Below the pieces are notes generated by a model. It saw only the letters and a list, made by a program, of their open reading frames with translations. It was not told the DNA's origin and searched no databases. The translations under genes were made by a program, and so were the position numbers. From positions 124,001 to 188,000 of the forward strand of contig WACJ01000301.1 in NCBI GenBank assembly GCA_008973525.1: a stretch of 64,000 bases of DNA, in the 5' to 3' direction. This stretch comes from Stenopsyche tienmushanensis. Taxonomy: Eukaryota > Arthropoda > Insecta > Trichoptera > Stenopsychidae. Positions 1 to 10,916 of the stretch are shown here, piece by piece (position 1 is the first letter of the stretch; each line of letters begins with the position of its first letter).

Positions 1-1298
1 TGAGAGGGTAGGGGGCGCTGGTGGTTCTGGAGGCGGAGGTGGTTCAGTTCGCATCGCTAATACATTCAAGGGAAGATGTTGTGTTGCCCATCCCGATTGT
101 TGCAAACACGCAATGGAAGTTTTCTGAAAAAGGAACATCGCCATATAGTTAGCTTTAGTCGAATATTCAAAAAGTTTGAAATATAAGTATATTAACAAAT
201 ACTTACTAAATGTAATTCAATTTGGTCGCATATAGAATAAAATTCTTCCATATTTTTATCAAAACGTGGAGAGGGCGTATCGACTTTCCTAAAAGAAAAT
301 ATATTTTTGATTAAAGATGACGATTTGAGTAAGGCAATATTAATGATTTAACTGCCATTCATTAAACTGTTCCCACATGCCATGGTGACAAGTATTTGGT
401 TGGATCTGCAAGAGAGGTGTCACTAATATAATTTAAGAATACAGTAACCAGAATTAAAACATGAGGTTTGTGGCTGTAAACGCGTATGGCCTTTAGGGAC
501 GGATTTTCAGTCGCATCTATAGACATTTGTGACAGTTAACCGGTTAAATGTAACATTAATCAATTATGCTTTATTATATTTTTTATATTATGTAAATAAG
601 ATATTGTTTATCTCAAAAACTATGCAAAGATGATCACAGTATTTTTTACTTACTGAGAACCGACATCGACTAGGTAATTTTGATGCAAAACTTGCGCAGC
701 AGATTTAAGCGTAACCTAAAAAAATTAAAATTTATTACTATGTATACAGATTATAGTTTTCAGGTGAATATAAGGTATTAAACACGGGTAATTCTCTAGC
801 TTCTAGCTGTGTAGTGGACTGTAAGTGACATTTATTGTATGTTTCAAGACATTTAATTACATATTTCACAATTCAAATACAAAGTCTTCATATTTAAATG
901 CAGTTCAGCAGAGTCTTACTGTATACAAATACAGAAAAACTTGCTCTATCAAAACTAATGATATAAAATTTTAAATGAGTAAAATACGTAGAGTCGATTA
1001 GCATAAAGAAAACAATATCAATGTTATTAGAAAACAATGCACGATTTATATAAGGTGTATTAATAAGAATGAACAAGCGAACACTTCTAACCGTTAAAGA
1101 TTCCCTTAGTGGGCCGACGAGCGATTTCACTTTGGATATATTATCGAGTTTTTCATGTGATTGAAGAGGTTGTTGAGGTATGGGCTGCATCTGCTGCGGC
1201 GAAGGTTGAAGCGGCAGGCCGGAGACTCCAACGCCGACTCCGACCCCGACACCGACGCCGACGCCAACGCCGACTCCATGCAACCCCATGCTATTCAT
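1..1298 (-). CDS. MED29: Mediator complex subunit 29 (intersex), 5' part, runs off left edge
   Basis: MED29 is a tail/head-linking subunit of the nuclear Mediator coactivator; in flies (intersex) it also works with Doublesex in female differentiation. I read four exons: 1298-1092, 715-654, 288-207 and 123-1. Phases agree (0, 2, 0), and introns have GT/AG ends, although the first donor (GTTAGA) is weak. The peptide contains HEKLDNISKVKSLVGPLRES, then TLKSAAQVLHQN, LVDVGSQK, RFDKNMEEFYSICDQIELHL and ACLQQ...LPLNV. I recognise these as the conserved MED29 core in order. The N-terminus is a low-complexity (Gly-Val)9 run followed by a Gln/Pro-rich linker. The last visible exon has an unusual run of prolines after RTE and stays open to the window edge, so the C-terminal part is missing here. 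The glycine-rich plus-strand reading of bases 2-127 is the antisense shadow of this exon. Confidence 0.93.
1224..1277. repeat. GGNGTN hexanucleotide microsatellite coding (Gly-Val)9
   Basis: Nine degenerate GGN-GTN units sit just after the MED29 start codon and encode alternating Gly-Val. Third positions vary, so the run is partly interrupted. Length polymorphism is likely; Mediator function probably tolerates it because the N-terminus of this subunit is disordered. Confidence 0.8.
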
Positions 1299-2109
1299 TT
1301 TGCTGTTGCGCTTTGCCGTTCGAAGCGCGCATCTGTCACATCAATCGGAACTTTTTATTGGCCTTAACATCGTATCAAACGACCATAGAGTTGTTAAGAC
1401 CATAGACCATAGCTGACGTCAAAACGTTAAAAATATATTTATATAATATTATCAGCTGCGAATATCAAATGCAGAATTAATGTTTAATTAACTGTCGTAT
1501 TTTTTCAGTTATTATCCAGCTGATAATTAATAGCTTTTATAATTATGCGCATATTTTTTTTGATTTTTTGTTGTATTACTTCGACTCAGCAAAAATGAGT
1601 CGAGTATAGAATATTTATCTAAATTTATTACGTTGGTAGTTTAATAACATCGACTGTAAAAGTCAGACGTATAATATAGCTATAATTTGTAGCCAACCTG
1701 TGCCGTATAACGAGTGTTATGTGTATGAAATATTTCAAATAATAAATTAAAAAAGAGCTCCGATCATTGTTTGCAACATGAGGCTTGTTTCTTTTAAATG
1801 GCAACACAAAAAAAAATGTTTATAATAACACTTTAAATGTCGCTTATGGTCGGGGATTTTTAAAAATGGATTTTGGATAATATTTTGAATTTATTTATGG
1901 TGTATATAAATATATTTATTTGTGAAGTGCCATATTTACGGTATTGTTATTATACATAAATTGTGTATAATTGAAATTTAAGACTCAATTATACAAAGCG
2001 GGAAAATGTGAAAGTTGTGCTTAACACAGCAGCATTTAAAATTAATTGCTAACAAGTTTTCAACAATATATTTACAAAATAAAAAAATAATACAAAATTT
2101 GTTCAAGCC
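1299..2109. other. AT-rich intergenic region
   Basis: This lies between the start of MED29 and the end of the next minus-strand gene. It should hold the MED29 promoter and the 3' flank of the upstream gene. I see no convincing exon, RNA gene or transposon ends; the sequence is mostly A/T with short open frames only. Confidence 0.5.
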
Positions 2110-4639
2110 TTATAAGCCGATTAATCTGCCGCCCAAATTATTTAAGCTTTCGCTGGCGGATCTTGTTATTTGTTTAAAGATGTCGAAAGGTATCTGAAAA
2201 TAAAATTGGTGGAGTATAAGAAGAAATATATATGCTATCTTTATGGATCAAATGATTTTGAAAACTCACGTTGGCAGCATTGCTTATAAATTTGGTTATG
2301 CTTTGGGTTCCACTGACCAAAGCTCTTCCCAAGGGTTCAAATCTATCTCCGGTGTTTCCGTATTTTTCTTCTTCAGTGATGGAGTCGACGATTGGAGTAG
2401 GCTGTAAAAATATTAATTTATAGCGGTCGATAATTATGAAATTTACGACTTAACCCTTTGGGGTCTTTAAAAACAATAAGAGTTCAAATAGTTGGTCCCT
2501 AAATTTCAACAGAAAAATGTAATATATTTGGACTATATTCATCGTTTTTGGTAACATCTTCCCATAGTGGACTATTATTGATAATTGAAAGCCGGTGAAA
2601 CCGTTATTCTGTTCGGAACGAGTTCGAACGAACGAGGAAATTTTGGACATGAGAAAGCTGTGCGCAAGATGGGTTTGTCGCGTTTGCTCACAATAGAACA
2701 AAAACAGCGTCGCAATGATGTTTCAATCGAGAGTTTGGCGATGGTTCATAGCAACAAGGCCGAGTTTTTGTATTAATTCAAGATGAAACATGAATCCATC
2801 ATATCACATCTGGAGATAAAGGAATATGGGGATCCTCCAAAGACCCGAGCTGTTTATTGGTACTGCTATTCGGGACCATGCTAGCCCGCTTAACAAAAGT
2901 ATACAGCAAAGTGCAAAACCAGAATTTAATATCCATGTTTGCAAGGACATGGATATTAATCATCTAAAAGAGGACGGAAAGGCCATAAGGTCTGTGTGTT
3001 CAACCGGTCCGCTTTTCAGACCGCTGACATGACGAATGGTTGGACGTTATACCCGAACATGTCTACAGAACGATTACGAAATGTCATTAAAAATCGAAGT
3101 CGTCCGAAGAAGATTGATCGGGTGGATTGTTTGAATTTTACAATCGATCAAAAATATTGTTGTCTTTATTTTATTGGGGGGTTTATGCCGGCAGAAACGA
3201 AGAAAAGAGGGATTAGAAAACTTTGTATATATGATAAAAATGGACCGAGATAATCAGTGTTGATTCGTGTAAAGAAGAATCGTCAAGTAAAATAAAAATC
3301 ATGTGCAGCTCTCGACCCGGTCGGTATTCTACGTTTTGCGCCCCAAGTTCAGTTGCGCCCATGGCGGGCGCTTAATTTGCCACCCCCTTGTTACGGTCCT
3401 AAGAAACATCATCTTTACTTCCATCCACTAACAACTAATCTTTCCAATTCAAAATCTACTTTATGCATATAATCACTTTCGTCATAATCACAAATGTAGT
3501 TTTTCAAGAATGCAGATTGAATATTATGAGGATTGCGACTTTTTTTTGCCAAAAGTGCGACGTAGCGATTCGTAGACGTCGAACTATATTTCATATTGTG
3601 TGTGATAGTTTCATACACGATTATTATTAACAAAAAAATGGAATCGATGTCTCAAACGGGAGAAAGAGTTAATATGTGTATTTAAAAAAATGTATACCTG
3701 GAATAGACCGATTAATAATGACGACGGGGCCCCTTTGGCTGTCAATAGTTTACTGTCGAAATTTTCCTGTTCTAAAACGGCTTTTTCGATTTTTATCGGT
3801 GGAGCAGAAAATATTCCCCCCTTTGACTGTAATTATAAAAAGAAATACTTGTGTTAAGAAATTTCAATATGTGTGTAACTGCAGATTCTGTAAGTGATGT
3901 AATGATATTGAACTTACATTTGAATTGGCTTGATTGAAGAAATTCGACTTTTGTGTTGTGGCAATATTAGCACCGTCTGAAAGACTTTTGGCGCGTTCTG
4001 CTGCAGCGTTTTGGACGATGTACGATCCATCAGCCAGCACTTTTGTTCCATCGGAGACCGAATGTTGAATTGCAGAAACGCCGTTGGTGAAAACATTCGA
4101 ACCTTCGGCGACGGCATCCCGAAGTGAAGAGATGCTCTTCTCGAAAACTTTGCTACCATCAGCTACAGTATTTTGAATGGCGGAAATTCCACCGACTAGA
4201 ACTTTACTGCCTCCGGCGACAGTATGTTGGATTGCTGTTGCAGCATCCCCCGCTAGTTTTCCAGCAGATTCTAGATTGTGAGATAAGAAGCTTCCAGCCA
4301 CGTGAGCTTGTTCCTGGATGGCGTTTGCAGAATCGGCGAACCCTTCAATTGAATAATAAAAATAAGACACAACAGCAGTTTAAATTAAGATGTTAAAAGA
4401 AGCATAATGCAACCTGAATTTAGATTTTCGCCAGCTGTGACTAAATTTGAGGATACGATGTTATTAGCGACGGATGCGCCCAAAACTGCAGCATCACTGA
4501 TGGAAGACACTTTTTCATGGACTTGGTTTACCAACCCTGAAGCGTCAGGAATTGCAAATGCTATCCTCACTGGTCCATCTGTGGGTGCAGCCACCAATTC
4601 GTGGATTGTTAACAATACTATTATAAGCGAAGATTTCAT
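2110..4639 (-). CDS. Secreted-type protein with five 18-residue repeats (288 aa)
   Basis: Four exons were assembled: 4639-4414, 4342-3918, 2401-2270 and 2193-2110, with phases 1, 0 and 0, giving 288 residues. Exon 1 encodes a signal peptide (MKSSLIIVLLTIHELVAAP...). Exon 2 is Ala/Ser/Gly-rich and holds five consecutive 18-residue repeats of the form A-I-Q-x-x-V-x-x-G-S-K-V-(L/F). Exon 3 is a more acidic linker beginning PTPIVDSITEEEKYG and ending ITKFISNAAN. Exon 4 starts IPFDIFKQITRSASES and ends at TAA. The terminal exon starting with Ile-Pro after a phase-0 intron matches the layout of six other genes in this window. The exon 1 donor (GTTGCA) is weak, so that junction is the least certain. 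The intron between exons 2 and 3 contains a mariner relic and two dispersed repeats. I do not recognise the protein; regular helical repeats suggest an amphipathic, lipid- or surface-binding secreted protein, but this is inference. Confidence 0.75.
2580..2960 (+). mobile_element. Degenerate mariner transposase fragment
   Basis: In the intron of the preceding gene a plus-strand reading gives SRLLTIEQKQRRNDVSIES, then, after a stop, an I-H-H-(I/F)-T motif. This is the mariner transposase segment around the first catalytic region (typically LT-EQKQRR...DETWIHH). The frame is broken by stops and shifts, and no terminal inverted repeats were found, so it is a dead fragment. Confidence 0.7.
2965..3150. 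repeat. Dispersed repeat, copy 1 (partner at 63822-64000)
   Basis: The segment shares a long imperfect match with the right edge of the window, including GGTCCGCTTTTC, ACAGAACGATTAC, GAAGAAGA(C/T)TGATCGGGTGG and GTTTGAATTTTA-like stretches. Both copies have the same orientation. Likely part of an old transposon; the class is not evident. Confidence 0.65.
3225..3405. repeat. Dispersed repeat with GC-rich end, copy 1 (partner 5890-6070)
   Basis: Both copies run from an AT-rich start through CAATCAGTGTTG-like sequence, then CTCTCGACC(C/G)G/AGTCGGTATTCT, a GGCGGGCGCTT block and GTTACGG(T/C)CC at the end. Orientation is the same. A related end appears inverted near 63610-63640. This is a non-coding mobile repeat. 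Confidence 0.7.
3966..4235 (-). repeat. Five tandem 54-bp coding repeats (18 aa each)
   Basis: The units begin AIQHTVAGG, AIQNTVADG, SLRDAVAEG, AIQHSVSDG and IVQNAAAER, each exactly 18 residues. Length is strictly kept while residues diverge, so selection on period is likely. Eighteen residues equal five turns of an alpha helix. Confidence 0.85.
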
Positions 4640-4845
4640 TTTAAACCTGCAAAAATACAACATAGAATTATCAAATCAATCGATATTGAAATTATATTGA
4701 TCGAGTGTAGTGTGTCAGTTCCTGGTCTCGCAAAGGTGTTAATAAATCAATCAAGTGCTAATATTTCCGATCAACCATATTGATCCGAATTATCTGAGTA
4801 CGAAGCTTACTGCATCTGACCTATTTGACAGATAACAGACGACAG

Positions 4846-5460
4846 ACAATGACTAACTGGATTGGGAGATCATTAATGTGTGATCCCATTTCCTGCGTTG
4901 CTGCATGGTCTGTTCCGGGTTACCCCGGACTAGCCACACAGAGAGTGTCTTCCACTGATCTTTTGGTCCCGCTAAAAACGCTACGCGCAGAGTAACCAGC
5001 TTCCGACTATTGCACCCGAGGGTGCGACGGAGGAGGAAGGGCAAAGGTTAAAGCTAAATTCAAAGGAATACTAACGCGGGTTCACTGCCACAACGAGTCC
5101 AATCTCAGTTTGAAGGTGGCTACAGCAGATGACCCCCATGGTACTCGTATCGGTTCGGTCATTTGTAGTACCTAGCCACGGAGACGAGTCGCCGTTCGAA
5201 CAGCCTAAAACCGTAGTGCTGAGCCTTTGACACAGTCTCCACCAACTACTGTAATCAGCTGTTCCACACACCCCTTTATAGGGTCATAGGACAGGGTGAC
5301 CTGCGCCCCCAACTCATGTTAGCTGGGCTACTCCAGCTGCATTTGATGAGCCGACGAGGCTACTTTCGCGCACCTCTACTCCACATCATTACCTCAGGGG
5401 TTCAACCGTTGTCCACGGGCGTAGGGTTGGCTCCCCCCCAGGGGTTTTATGTATGGGCAT
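4846..5460. mobile_element. GC-rich island, probably retroelement-derived
   Basis: About 600 bases are sharply richer in G and C than everything around them, lying just upstream of the 2.1-4.6 kb gene. Short open frames exist on the minus strand (4853-5044 and 5071-5271), but I do not recognise their peptides. The abrupt composition change suggests an inserted piece of a LINE or other retroelement. Identity is open. Confidence 0.45.
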
Positions 5461-5889
5461 CGTGAAGTAAAAAATATAAAACTAATTGAAATCCAAAAAA
5501 ATACACCGCCTCGAGACTGCTCTGGTTCAAGTTCCGAAGAACAAAATCGAACTGTGTCGAAGTGTGGATGAAATCGAGATTCCTGAATCTGAAAGCGAAG
5601 AAAATGAAGAATCTTCATGCAATGAAAAAGAAGGGGGAAATATGCGAAACTTTCGCTTGATAGAAATAAAATTCCTTAGCTCCTAGGAGAGTATTCATTG
5701 TGTCCTATGTGTTCTAGAATCGTATTTCTTCAATGCCCTTTGTCTGGCCATTGTGTAATATATAATAAAATAGACTTGCTATTGGTGTAGTGGTTACTTT
5801 ATGCTACGTATAGACACACACATATATAGAAGTGGTGTGGCGCATGCGCGTAACGTCTCTATGATGTATGCGACAAAAGTGGACAACTT

Positions 5890-6070
5890 AGCATATATTA
5901 TAAAAATGGACAGTCAATCAGTGTTGGTTCATGTAAAGTAGAAAGGTTGAGTAAAACAAAAACCATGCGCAACTCTCGACCGAGTCGGTATTCTGCGTAT
6001 TGTGCCCCAAGCCTAATTGCTCCCGTGGCGGGCGCTTGCTTTGCCACGCCATAGTTACGGCCCTGGATAT
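5890..6070. repeat. Dispersed repeat with GC-rich end, copy 2 (partner 3225-3405)
   Basis: Second copy of the repeat described at 3225-3405, in the same orientation, ending in GTTACGGCCCTGG. Confidence 0.7.
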
Positions 6071-6289
6071 TTTGATTGCAGATATTGTTCATTTTCATTT
6101 AACACATGTGAAATTGACGAATTAAACGGAATAGATATTTCAGATTATTTTTAGTGATTAAAATGTATAAACGTCAGAATTATTCAATATTGTTATGAAA
6201 TTGAAAGTATGAAATATAAGTGTAAATCTGTTTAAGTGCAATTACGAAATTTTGCATCCATTAATACAAAGCTAATTTTTATATCAGTC

Positions 6290-9222
6290 TACCAAGTTTT
6301 CAACGTTGTGGATATTAATAACAATTTTCGAAACCTGAATAATTGTGCATACCGGCATTAAATTAAAATTTACAAAGCTGAATTTTTATCTACAAGTAGT
6401 TTACGTTAATTACTGTCAAATAAACGTCATCTACTTTCGATACAACATGGCTAGGGTTTCGGTAGACGTGGCTACAGTTGCAGCGTGAGAACTTGATTGA
6501 AGTATTGCAACTTTAAAAGCATTGCAATATTAAGTACATATGACATTTATTATAAGACATACACATAGTATAAGCACTACAACATAGTTTCAGTCTTGTA
6601 GATATTTATTTATTTAAAATATTTATTCACAGATTTCAAAACAACAAAATAAGAATGAAAAAGCTTTGTAATTACACAAATAATGTTTTTTTTAACACTG
6701 CAGATTCTTGCAATTGTTAGCGTATAAGATGGAAAAAACCCTTATTACATGAAACGAATTAATCTCAGACAAATCATCATCTATTACAATACAAAATTCA
6801 TTGATGATCGTTTTCAAGGTCATTGCTAAGTATCACTATTTTGGCGACAGAGGTCAAATTTGATTAGGATATTGCAAAAGTCTGGGTTTATACGCTATTT
6901 TTTGTTCATGAAAACGTCACCGGTCGTAAATTGATCAACGAAAAATACCAAGACATTTAATTTTGTTCAGTACAACATACGATTGTTGCAAGAAGATAAC
7001 GAAGAAAGCAGCATGCGAATACTTCGATAGCATTTAAATGACTTCAATGAATGCGGATGTGTGATACATTTACAGTCATTGGATTTTACCTTTAGATAGA
7101 TTGGTAGAAGTATAATGTAACAGGAATAGGGATTCCGGACAGTTTTAGGTGCTCATGAATCCCGGGACTAGTAAACGTAAACCCGAAAAATTTGGGCCGC
7201 CCAGGGGCAGTAGCTGTCTAATGTATATATACATATATAAAATACATTTATGTTTTTAAAATTGCTATATTAACCTTTCCCTACCGGTGATGTATTTACT
7301 ACACCTCGACTCTAATAATGGGAATATCGATATGAAATATAATAGATACGGGGCTTAGAATTTTTGTATTCCTCCGTAACATGATTACGTACCACATTAA
7401 AGTATTATAGTATACAAGTATTTATTTGCAGCGACGGAAATCAATAATTTCGAAATACTCGATGCTTTAATGTTACTTCGGGCATATATTCAAAATAATT
7501 ATTTGTTTTTTGTTTATTATAGCGTTCCCATGGATTTACAAGCGACAAATGAAATAGCTTGATATTATTAGGCCATGCTTATAATACCTACTAAGCATAT
7601 AGATAGATCTATCAAAAAAATACTCTATGGAACTTATAATTGCGAAAATGATTTAATTGTTCTAATAGGAATGGATGATGAACGAATGTTTAATAAAAGG
7701 GGATGAAAGGTTTTTCTCCTGAAAATTTATAAATTCAATTAAATCTAGTTAGAATTTTTAAGCGATTTTCGTTATTGTATGCAGTTTTCATTGGATTATT
7801 TTTGCTCAATTTCTATCAATACATCGATTTGTATCTCAGTTTTCCTTATATTTTGGATTCTATAAGAAAATTATTTGTGTTTGTCACAGAACTAAAACCG
7901 TATCAGATTTGATTACAAAACATATAACCTGTTTTCGATCATATAATTGAACACACAATTAAGTCTTGGGTTTTCTACGTGTCCATAGACGCATTCTTCA
8001 TTGTCCCGCTGATGAAATGTTTGAATTTGAATTTTAAAATCGGAATTTGTAAAATTTTGCACATTCCAGCTTGACGACATTCAATCAATAGCTATCGAAA
8101 TGAAAAATGCTAGAATTTATCAAGACAGTAAAATAAATTTAGCAAGAAATCAGAGTTTTGTCGGTTGGGACTGTAGTTTTTCTCGAAATTCACATTCAAT
8201 ATTTATTTAAAACATTTGCACATATAAAGATCAAAGTACGAAATTAGCGCTAAAACAAAAAGTGGTCCAAAACGTGATGTAAATTCTAATAAAAAATGTT
8301 TTCAAGCATAAATTTCAGGACATGATGCTTTGATTGGAAATACTTTATCATTAATAAATACAATGTCTAAATATATTTGATACCTTGTCGGAATTTCGTT
8401 TTATTTTCGGTTGTTTAATCAATTTTTTAACACATTTGAGTTGCATTTTATTGATGTCATCAAACTGCATTTAATATCAAATAGAGGACTTAAAACACAT
8501 CGATTCAACTTACGATAAATACGCCTTAATGCTTAGTGGACCTTCCTCTGTGTTAACACTTGTCAAACTGAGACGTTGTGTCATAAGAGTTAAATCACAG
8601 CGTAACTTTCACTGCACATCCCCACTTCACGCCATAAAACTACAGTGTGTTCAGAAATTAATTTCAGGGACTTAGCACCAATTTTCTTTGATTATTATAC
8701 ACGAATGATAGCAATTAAAACGTGCAAAACAATGTCGTGAGAGCATAATCATGGATCGACGTTAATTTAGTATATATTATCAACTTATTCAATTAATAAA
8801 TCAATAATTCCCACTGCTATCCATACTTCATTTCCTCCCAAAAATTACACAGGAAGCAGCGACATTATTTATGTAATTATTTATAACAATCTTTGAGATC
8901 TATAAATAAATATTATTTAAATGGCTTTTAACTACAATAATGATAATATGTTGCAGCTGCTTATAATAAATATTATGTATAGTTAATATTGCAATGCTTT
9001 GAAAGTTGCAATACTTCAATCAAGTTCTCACGCTACAACTTTAGCCACATATACCGAAGCCCTAGCCATTTTGTATCGAAAGTAGATGACCTTTATTTAA
9101 CAAAAAATAACGTAAACTACTTGTGAACAAAAAGGCAGCTTTGTAGATTTTAATTTAATGGCAGTATGCACAATTATTAATGTTAGCAATGTTGAAAGCT
9201 TGTTAAACTGTCATTTTCTTGA
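6290..9222. mobile_element. 2.9 kb foldback-type structure with ~0.4 kb inverted arms
   Basis: The left arm (about 6290-6710) and right arm (about 8840-9222) are imperfect inverted copies. Matching landmarks are GCAGCGTGAGAACTTGATTG on the left against CAATCAAGTTCTCACGC on the right, followed by matching ATCTACTTTCGATAC, GTAGTTTACGTTA and AATTGTGCATAC stretches. The interior is AT-rich with no intact gene and contains a hAT relic. It resembles a non-autonomous DNA transposon with long terminal inverted repeats, now diverged. Confidence 0.7.
7233..7505 (+). mobile_element. hAT relic, copy 1 (truncated)
   Basis: It contains the shared non-coding block TTTCCCTACCGGTGATGTAT...CACCTCGACTCTAATAATGG and then jumps to coding bases for the tail ILDALMLLRAYIQN-like peptide of the hAT dimerisation domain. 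The middle is deleted compared with the copies at 17021-17515 and 38236-38960. Confidence 0.7.
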
Positions 9223-9449
9223 TTTGCATTGCATAATTATGTGATGCTTGAGCGTATCCCAGAATACTCATAATTCCCGAAGATGAACATTTTATCGACA
9301 CACAAGGCAATCATGTGTAAATAATTATTTTCTTAAAGGTAGAAAGGTGCTCCTCTTTCTGATAGAAAGGTGCTCCAATGATGATATCTAATAAAGTAAA
9401 CTAAATAACGACATAGTAGCATGAGAATTTGAAATATTTCAATTTTACA

Positions 9450-9763
9450 TCTAATATATAAAAAAGGATTTTTGTTTGTTCGTATGTAATGCATTGCCAT
9501 ACCGTTCATCAAATTGCAATAAAACTTCGTTCACTTATTGTTAAAGATTGCGCGAGTAACATAGAAATAGTTTAATATACAAAAATTAATGTTTGTTTGT
9601 TTGTATTTAATGCGCTGCCATACCGTTCATCCGATTGCGATAAAACTTTGTCAACTTATTGTTTACATTTATGAAAATAACATAAGCATATTAAAAATAT
9701 TGTTTGTAGACGCAGTTTGTTATGCGAGACGTGGTATTGCAACGCATGCCGGGTTATCACTAG
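9450..9763 (+). mobile_element. Short non-autonomous Helitron
   Basis: It begins TCTAATATATAAAA and ends GCCGGGTTATCACTAG, flanked by A on the left and T on the right. This is the 5' TC / 3' CTAG layout of Helitrons inserted at an AT site. Two imperfect copies of the TTTGTTTGT...CCATACCGTTCATC block lie inside (about 9475 and 9589), so an internal or nested duplication occurred. It carries no gene. Similar ends occur at 29047 and 51665-52803. Confidence 0.7.
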
Positions 9764-9990
9764 TATTTAATAATATTGCAAGAGTACCTTATGAATATGA
9801 ATTCACTTTGAAAATAGTAGAAATATTTTTGCATTAATTTTCATACAATGCAAAAACACAAATATAGATTCATTATCACAAATTCGATCCAATTCATGAC
9901 CTGGCAGGTTCTTATTTTATTATAGCCACTCGCCATTCCAAATGATTTGTTTATTGACATGCTGTTGGGTCGTGCATTTATTTAGAAGGC

Positions 9991-10521
9991 TGGAGGAAGG
10001 AGCGCCCACTTACAGTGGGCCAGACAACCATCAGCGCCAAAGACGCAAAGGAGCTCTTGCGATTCAAAGATGAGGTCAAAAAATGGGCCAAAAATGCTGC
10101 CGCAGAAGAATGGCAGGGTAGATGGGAATCATCAATCAAGGGGCGCCATCTCTTTCAGTTCTTCAGGTCCGTCGAGAGCAGAAGAAGGGCGCACTGGCTG
10201 GTCAGCAATCACTGGACGTCTCAATTCTTGACGGGACATGGCCACTTCAGTGCCCAACTAATGGGACTGGGCCGCGCGGATAGAGCGGATTGTCCATGCA
10301 CTGCACCTAGCATGTCCGCGGATCATATCCTCTGGACATGCGAAGGCATGGCTTCCGAACGAGAGGCGCTTCTGTGCCGTGTCCGCGGGCCATGTGAGGG
10401 GCCCGTGGGGCACAGAGATCTGGTGACCCGTCCCGGTGCCTTCAGCGCCTTTTCGGTATTTTGCAAGAGTTTCGGTAAAAAGACCGAGCCCGGCGGATTC
10501 TACCACAAACACTGGGAGTAA
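9991..10521 (+). pseudogene. LINE ORF2 C-terminal fragment (R1/I-like)
   Basis: An open frame without a proper start continues from WRKERPLTVGQ through LFQFFRSVESRRRAHWL and QFLTGHGHFSAQLMGLGRA to CPCTAPSMSADHILWTC, then a stop. The LTGHGxF segment followed by a C-x-C...H-x4-C knuckle is typical of the C-terminus of R1/I-like non-LTR retrotransposon polyproteins. Reverse transcriptase and endonuclease parts are absent, so this is a 5'-truncated copy, the usual fate of LINE insertions. Composition is much richer in G and C than the flanks. Confidence 0.8.
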
Positions 10522-10916
10522 ACCAGAATGTGGCGGAGGAAGTCGACCTAACGTAGAAGCAAACCCTCATAAGGTTGGAATCGCACACTTACACAAACAC
10601 GGATGATGGCTAATCGTTGAGCGTTTCCGGGTCGGCCTTCTGCCGCCGCCGGACCCCCCCTCGCGTTACACTTTCAGCGTAAGCGGTCGCGTGACTGCAC
10701 CCCCCCCCTTGTACAGATTTTCCCAAAAAAAAAAACAAGGTTCGCGCATTGCGCTCGGTCACCAGATGGAGCAGAAGTTTGGTTCCTCTCGGGGGACATT
10801 AAATTAGTTTTGCACTAAAATGTGTAGTTTGACGCGAGAGCTGTAATAGCATAGTTTATGCGGGTACACGCTCGGGAATGTGGCGGGTCCCCCTGTCCCC
10901 CTTTTTTTTTTTTTTT
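10522..10916 (+). mobile_element. Probable LINE 3' untranslated region with C-, A- and T-tracts
   Basis: GC-rich, non-coding sequence follows the LINE stop codon directly. It has homopolymer runs (C about 10655 and 10701, A about 10727, C and T about 10890-10917) and then an abrupt return to AT-rich DNA. This is most simply the element's 3' UTR and insertion end. Confidence 0.55.

Noticed and set aside
2..127. Plus-strand frame encoding a glycine-rich peptide with a Cys-rich end and stop codon
   Set aside because: It is the exact antisense of a MED29 exon whose homology and splice phases are convincing.
1109..1405. Plus-strand Arg/Ala-rich open frames over the microsatellite
   Set aside because: Antisense of MED29 exon 1; composition reflects the repeat.
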